Below, one piece after another: positions 59,701 through 64,000 of a stretch of DNA of 64,000 nucleotides (position 1 is its first letter; each line of letters begins with the position of its first letter). The notes beneath the pieces are model-generated. The model was not told the DNA's origin. It searched no databases and saw only the letters and a list, made by a program, of their open reading frames with translations. This DNA is from VXYL01 sp965243095 (GTDB lineage Bacteria > Pseudomonadota > Gammaproteobacteria > Pseudomonadales > Azotimanducaceae), in the NCBI GenBank assembly GCA_965243095.1, contig OZ251530.1, positions 1,488,001 to 1,552,000 on the forward strand, written 5' to 3'. Made by a program: the position numbers and the translations under genes.

Positions 59701-59828
59701 CGGCGCAGGTCGGCAGCGCGGCAAACGACCGGTGCCGACGGCGGAATTCGAAGCGATGGCGCAACCGATCAGACATGGGGATCGGCCCCGCCGCCGTGGG
59801 GGGGGGGGGGGGAGGCGGAATCGCGCAT
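56717..59828 (-). CDS. Exported LRR protein 3, phase-off reading of the C tract
   Basis: Paralogue 3. ATG 59828 (ribosome site GGAGGAGAAAACGT) reads MRDSASPPPPHGGGADPHV and stops, because with 15 C and one extra C before ATGTCTGAT the frame is not that of the body. Losing one C or gaining two would restore it. The in-frame internal ATG at 59776 (MSDRLRHRFEFRRRHR) would give 1,019 residues independent of the tract. Body as in LRR2: signal-like helix, two beta domains (PANGDTFMQGETIRVTLTFS), ~8 LRRs (LRTLDADGAGISSLAGLEAA), three C-terminal repeats. Followed by carbonic anhydrase copy 1. Confidence 0.8.
59798..59812. repeat. 15-base C tract after the LRR3 start codon
   Basis: Fifteen G on the plus strand, 15 bases downstream of ATG 59828 in the coding direction. 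Out of frame with the LRR body (off). Confidence 0.9.
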
Positions 59829-59922
59829 ACGTTTTCTCCTCCATCATGCCCAGCAACACACCCAGCGCGTGGCTGAGCGCAAGCCCTACCCGCCATATTA
59901 CCTTTTTCGGGTCAACCGCACG

Positions 59923-60672
59923 CTAGCGCAGCACCAGGCGGGCGTTGCGTGGCTGCACCGGGCGGTTGTTCGGGCCGCGCAGCGCATCCGCAAAGGCCGC
60001 CATCTGCTCGCTTGATGCCGATGTCGGCGCCTTCATCACCAGCCAGATCACGCCTTCCGTGCAGGGCGGCGTGGTGAGGGAGCCGTTGAAGCGGTAGTAG
60101 TCGCGGGCTTCGGGCAGCAGGGCCGCCGGATCGATGGGCGCGTCGAAGACGTGCTCTGCGCCGGTGCCCGGCATGTGCCGCCACGACTGCGCCAAAGCGG
60201 CGTTGTGTTCGCCGGCCGCGAACATCACCGCGATCACGGCCAGACCGCCGTCGGGGCCGACGTGGACGAAGTGGACTTCCATCGGGAACTCGACGCCTTC
60301 GATGCGGTTCTCGCTCGGCGCGTGGAAGTGGAATTGCAGCAGGCGGTAGACGCGCCCGTCGAGGGTGATCTCGCTGCCGTCGCCGCTTTCGACCTGAACC
60401 GTGTGGCCGTTGTTGACGATCGCCGTGCCGCTGCGGGCGTAGCGGAAGTCGATGGGCGGCAGGTCCGCGTCCACGAAATCGGCGAGGTCGAGCGGCGACT
60501 GGTTGGCGCCGGCGCAAGCCGCGTACTCCGGCGCGAGTTCGGCCCAGTTCGGCGGCCCGGCGTCGCCCGAATAGCTCCAACGGGTCTCGCCCATCGCCAC
60601 CGCGCCGGTCAACGCGAGCGCCAGCATCGCGCTGCGGCTCGTGTTCTGCTTGCTTGCTGTTGCCTGTGCCAC
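59923..60672 (-). CDS. Alpha-carbonic anhydrase, copy 2
   Basis: 249 residues from GTG 60672 ((V)AQATASKQNTSRSAM) with a GGAGGG ribosome site. All active-site residues match copy 1: LLQFHFHAPSEN, MEVHFVHVG, VNNGHTVQVE, SLTTPPCTEGV. I count only three amino-acid differences from copy 1 (Lys/Asn near residue 10, Asp/Glu in NWADLAP versus NWAELAP, Ala/Asp in VFAAPID versus VFDAPID). The flanks are also nearly identical, so the copies arose from a recent tandem duplication with their neighbouring LRR genes. It lies 68 bases after LRR4. Confidence 0.95.
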   Translation of the reverse strand: MAQATASKQNTSRSAMLALALTGAVAMGETRWSYSGDAGPPNWAELAPEYAACAGANQSPLDLADFVDADLPPIDFRYARSGTAIVNNGHTVQVESGDGSEITLDGRVYRLLQFHFHAPSENRIEGVEFPMEVHFVHVGPDGGLAVIAVMFAAGEHNAALAQSWRHMPGTGAEHVFDAPIDPAALLPEARDYYRFNGSLTTPPCTEGVIWLVMKAPTSASSEQMAAFADALRGPNNRPVQPRNARLVLR

Positions 60673-60740
60673 TGCTCAACCCTCCGTTCCAGATAACGCC
60701 TGTGTTGGCATCGATTGTACGCGGCTTTGCCTCCCCGCCC

Positions 60741-63700
60741 TTACGGCCTTGCGGTGGCGGAGAGGTTGGCGAGGTGGCCGGCGGGGCTCTCCAGCAAGCT
60801 CATGACGGTGAGCGGGTTGTCGAAGGAGACGGTCAACCGCCACTGGCCCTCGCCATCGCCGAGCGCGCCTTCGAGGCCCTCGTCGCCGGCTTCTAGCTGC
60901 GCCGCGGTGAGCGTCAGCGCCTCGCCGGCCGGCACCATGACGGTTAGCGGCCCCGCCTCCGCGCCGGCGTCGTCCACGCCGTTGATCGCCGCCGTCGCCG
61001 CATCCGCGCCGTTGTTCGCCAGGCGCAGGAGGCTCCGCTGCTCGTCGCTGGACGCCGGGTGGAACACCGCCACCCGCGCTGCGCCGTCGGCTGCCGGGGC
61101 CGTCTCGTGCAGGCTGGTCACGAAGCCGTCGGCGTGGCGGGCGTAGGTTGCCGCGGCCAGCGCGAGGTCGCTGCTTTGCAGTTCCAAGCGCCACGCGCCC
61201 TTCGTCGGCGCGCCCACGCCGGACGCCAAGCCCTTCTTGGCGTTGCCGTTCTCCAAGTCCTCCGAGTTGAAGTGCATTGTCGCCCGCGCCGCGAGTTGCA
61301 GCCGGACGGGGCCGGCGCGGACGCCGGCGTCGTCCACGGCTTCGATGTCCACCACGCCTTCGGCCGCGGTCATGTTGGCCACGCGGGCGAAGCCCTCGCG
61401 GCCGGCCGGGTTCATCGCCGACGGGAACAGCGGCAGGCGCAGCGTCTCGCCAGCGGCCGCGCGAAGCGGTGGTGCCGACAGGTTCGAGAGATGCCCACTC
61501 GGGCTTTCCAGCCACGACGACGCCGACAGCGGCCAGGTTGCGGCCACGCGCAGGCGCCACTTGCCGGCGCCGTTGCCGAGGCCCGCGCCGGCGGCGCCCC
61601 GCGACCGCTCCAGAGCCCCCGCCGTCAGCGCCAGCGTCGCGCCCGCCGGCGCTTCGAAGCCCGAGGCGAAGCGCCCGCGTCCGGTGTCGTCCACGCCCCA
61701 AACGGACATCCCGGCGGACTCGGCGCCCGGGTTGAACACATGCAGCGAACTGCGTTGCGCGCGGTTGCTCGCCGGGTTGAAGACGAACGCCGAAAGCGAA
61801 TCGCCCGCGCGCGGCAACTCGGTGTGCGCCGGGGTTAGGAATCCGTCCGGCGTGCGGACGTAGGCCAGAACCTCGATGTCGAGCGCCGACCACAAGAGCA
61901 GCCGCCAGCTACCCCGCGTCGGCGGCCCCACGCCGTCGGCCAGCCCCAGCTCCGCGTTGCCGTTCTCCAAGTCCGCCGAATCGAACTGCGCGGCCGCGCC
62001 GGCGGCCAGCGACAGCGTCGCCGGGCCGGACATCTGGCCGGCCTCGTCCACCGCCTCCACCAGCACCGCGCCGGCCACGTCCGAGCGGTTCAGCACCCGC
62101 ACCACGCCGCTGCGTCCAGCCTCATCCGCCGCCGATGGGAACAGCGGCACGGCCCAGCCGAACACCACGACCCCGCCGGCCTCGCGCAGCGCCGGAATGT
62201 GCGTGTCCAGCGCCGCCGCGCCCAGCGGATTGCCGCGCAGCCCCAATGCGCCGCCGTCCGCGAGCCTCGGGTGCCCGGCCAGCCCCGACACGTCCGCCAG
62301 CCGGTTCCAGCCCAAGCGCAGCCACGACAGCCGCGTCAGCCCGCGCAGCGGCGAAGCGTCCGCGATGCGGTTGCGCGACAGGTCCAGCCGCGTCAGCGCC
62401 CGCAGCCCCGCAAGCGCCGAGACGTCGGCAACCATGTTGTTCGGCAGCCACAGCCGCCGCAGCTTCGAGAGCCCCGCCAGCGCCGAGATGTCCGCGATCC
62501 GGTTGTCGCCCAGATGCAGGTAGATCAGCGAGCCAAGCCCCGACAGCGCCGAAATGTCGTCAAGGCCGTTGCGCGAGAGCGTCAGCGCCTCCAATCCGGT
62601 CAGCCCCGCTAGCTGCGACAGGTCGCGCAGCGCGTTGCCACCCAGCAGCAGCTGGCGCAGACCGGTCAGCCCCGACAGATCGGAGACATCCACCAGAGCG
62701 TTGTCCGACAAGTCGAGATGGGTCAGCGACGGCAGCGCCGCCAGCGGCGACAGGTCCAGCGGCTCGCCGCCGGCCGCCGGCGCGTTGCCGCCCAGCGACG
62801 CCGATTCCAGCCACAGCGCCGCCTCCAGACCCGCCAGCGACGAGATCCCCGCCCCCTCCGCGTTCAGCGTCCGCAACGCCGGCAGGTGCAAAGTCCTCAC
62901 CGTTCCCGGATGCTTGCCCAGCGCCCGCTCCACGGCGGCCGCCAGCACCGGGTCCGCGAACGCGACCGCCCCGCCAAGCACCGTTGTGGTTGTCCACGTC
63001 GTCAGGTCGATGCCGCCGGCGTGCGCGGCGGTCAGCACCCTCACCGCCAACTCTCGGGTGGCGGGCAGTTCGCCGCCGGCGTAGGCGAGCGTTAGGGTGG
63101 CTGTCGTGCCGCCGGAGGCGGCGCCGGCCACGTTGGCGATGGACAGGCCCGAAATCGCCGGCGCCAGCGCGAAGCTGTCCGCGGTGACGCCGCTGGCGAA
63201 GGTGGTTCCGGTCAACGAGAGGGCCAGCGTCGCGCCATCCAGGTTCGTCTCGGTCAGGGAAGAGGGGTTCGTCGACAAGATGGCCACGCCGCTGCCCAGA
63301 ACCTTGTGGCGCGGGTAGTCCGTGGGCAGGTCTCGAACCACGGGCCGGTCGTCAAGGTTGTCCGCGAAGTTTCTTACCTGCCCACCCCACAACCTGCTGA
63401 TGCTCAACCCGTCGGCGTCGGCGTCATCCTGCCCAACCGTATAGGTGAAGGGTATGGTGCTGCGGAGGACATTGGTGTTGTCCAGGCAGCTCATCTGCCT
63501 GGTGGCCCCGCCAATGAGCAACTCCAGCTTAAGAGTGTTGCCAGCCCAAAAGGTGGCTGAACAGCTTCTGTTGTCGATGACAGCTAGGCTGAATGTCAGG
63601 GTGACGGTGATGGTCTCGCCCTGCATGAAGGTGTCGCCGTTCGCGGGCTCGCTCACCGTCACGGTGGTTATGCGGGGGTTGGCGCCGTGGTGGGCCGTGG

Positions 63701-63866
63701 CCTGCCCCGCGCCGAGCGCCGCAAGCGCAGCCAAGAGGAAGGCGGCGAGGCGCGGAACCGCGCCATCGCGGCGCCCGGGGATGGCGCCCGCGGCGCAGGT
63801 CAGCAACATGGCCAGCACCGAGCGCCCGCGCACGCGGGGGGGGGGGGGGGGGGTGGAATCGTCCAT
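60741..63866 (-). CDS. Exported LRR protein 4, phase-on, extended LRR array
   Basis: 1,041 residues from ATG 63866 (MDDSTPPPPPRVRGRSVLAM), in frame through an 18-C tract, with the shared GGAGGAGAAAGCGT ribosome site. Signal-like LAAFLLAALAALGAGQATA, then beta domain (PANGDTFMQGETITVTLTFS), second beta domain (NPSSLTETNLDGATLALSL), and an LRR array with one more 22-residue repeat than LRR2 (LTHLDLSDNALVDVSDLSGL, LRQLLLGGNALRDLSQLAGL, LEALTLSRNGLDDISALSGL). Three ~120-residue C-terminal repeats follow. First gene of the leftward series; carbonic anhydrase copy 2 comes next. Confidence 0.87.
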   Translation of the reverse strand: MDDSTPPPPPRVRGRSVLAMLLTCAAGAIPGRRDGAVPRLAAFLLAALAALGAGQATAHHGANPRITTVTVSEPANGDTFMQGETITVTLTFSLAVIDNRSCSATFWAGNTLKLELLIGGATRQMSCLDNTNVLRSTIPFTYTVGQDDADADGLSISRLWGGQVRNFADNLDDRPVVRDLPTDYPRHKVLGSGVAILSTNPSSLTETNLDGATLALSLTGTTFASGVTADSFALAPAISGLSIANVAGAASGGTTATLTLAYAGGELPATRELAVRVLTAAHAGGIDLTTWTTTTVLGGAVAFADPVLAAAVERALGKHPGTVRTLHLPALRTLNAEGAGISSLAGLEAALWLESASLGGNAPAAGGEPLDLSPLAALPSLTHLDLSDNALVDVSDLSGLTGLRQLLLGGNALRDLSQLAGLTGLEALTLSRNGLDDISALSGLGSLIYLHLGDNRIADISALAGLSKLRRLWLPNNMVADVSALAGLRALTRLDLSRNRIADASPLRGLTRLSWLRLGWNRLADVSGLAGHPRLADGGALGLRGNPLGAAALDTHIPALREAGGVVVFGWAVPLFPSAADEAGRSGVVRVLNRSDVAGAVLVEAVDEAGQMSGPATLSLAAGAAAQFDSADLENGNAELGLADGVGPPTRGSWRLLLWSALDIEVLAYVRTPDGFLTPAHTELPRAGDSLSAFVFNPASNRAQRSSLHVFNPGAESAGMSVWGVDDTGRGRFASGFEAPAGATLALTAGALERSRGAAGAGLGNGAGKWRLRVAATWPLSASSWLESPSGHLSNLSAPPLRAAAGETLRLPLFPSAMNPAGREGFARVANMTAAEGVVDIEAVDDAGVRAGPVRLQLAARATMHFNSEDLENGNAKKGLASGVGAPTKGAWRLELQSSDLALAAATYARHADGFVTSLHETAPAADGAARVAVFHPASSDEQRSLLRLANNGADAATAAINGVDDAGAEAGPLTVMVPAGEALTLTAAQLEAGDEGLEGALGDGEGQWRLTVSFDNPLTVMSLLESPAGHLANLSATARP
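63836..63853. repeat. 18-base C tract after the LRR4 start codon
   Basis: Eighteen G on the plus strand, the longest of the four tracts, 13 bases after ATG 63866. Read as Thr plus five Pro, in frame with the body (on). Confidence 0.9.
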
Positions 63867-64000
63867 ACGCTTTCTCCTCCATCATGCCCAGCAACGCGCT
63901 CAGCGCGTGGCTGAGCGCAAGTCCTACCGACATATTACCTTTTCGGGTCAACCGTGCGCCGGGCGTCGGTCGCTTGGAGCGGAGCGATGCCCTTCGCTGG

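Noticed and set aside
49423..63866. CRISPR or other direct-repeat array in the right part of the window
   Set aside because: The repetition is in long paralogous genes and LRR codons, with no short spacer-repeat pattern and no cas genes.

Overview
The window looks like chromosomal DNA of a GC-rich, probably uncultivated gammaproteobacterium. Support comes from the core order infC-rpmI-rplT-pheS-pheT-ihfA, a yrfG-hslR pair, a serC/gyrA junction and trpG-trpD-trpC, all in strongly GC-biased codon use. Repeats usually associated with host contact (Sel1, leucine-rich repeats) and a Rhodobacter-type sulfolipid operon hint at a marine or host-associated life, but that is inference.

Layout. 1-3.6 kb: a secreted HvfA/bufferin-like Cys peptide precursor (its modification genes would lie off the left edge), divergent from pyruvate,phosphate dikinase. 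3.7-12.8 kb: a leftward gene set with a membrane permease/pseudo-peptidase fusion, a Sel1-repeat protein, a four-helix coiled-coil membrane protein, a VWA-like exported protein, and an ExbB/MotA-like plus ExbD/MotB-like pair. The last four are almost gapless and resemble an undescribed proton-driven envelope or defence complex. 13-14.5 kb: an acyl-CoA ligase. 14.7-21.5 kb: a defence-like island. It holds a rightward three-gene operon (a frameshifted unknown gene, an unknown gene split by a complete IS1380-family element with a 4-bp target duplication, and a PD-(D/E)XK nuclease) that converges on a Septu-like ATPase/HNH pair.

21.6-29.9 kb: a sulfotransferase, then a CusC-CusB-CusA copper/silver efflux operon and two exported proteins. 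29.9-43.1 kb is mostly housekeeping: a DUF547 protein, the infC-to-ihfA cluster (infC apparently starts at ATC), a sqdB-sqdD-sqdC sulfoquinovosyl lipid operon, trpGDC plus a VOC protein, and an LLM-family oxidoreductase. 43.6-49.4 kb: serC, gyrA, hslR, yrfG and cysQ.

49.4-63.9 kb is the most unusual part. Four paralogous ~1,000-residue exported leucine-rich-repeat proteins alternate with two nearly identical alpha-carbonic anhydrases, all leftward. Each LRR gene carries a run of 15-18 C just after its Shine-Dalgarno-supported ATG. In this sequence two copies read in frame (on) and two out of frame (off), the signature of a phase-variable surface family. Copper handling appears at both ends of the left half (HvfA-like peptide and Cus efflux). 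Defence and surface variation dominate the accessory parts.
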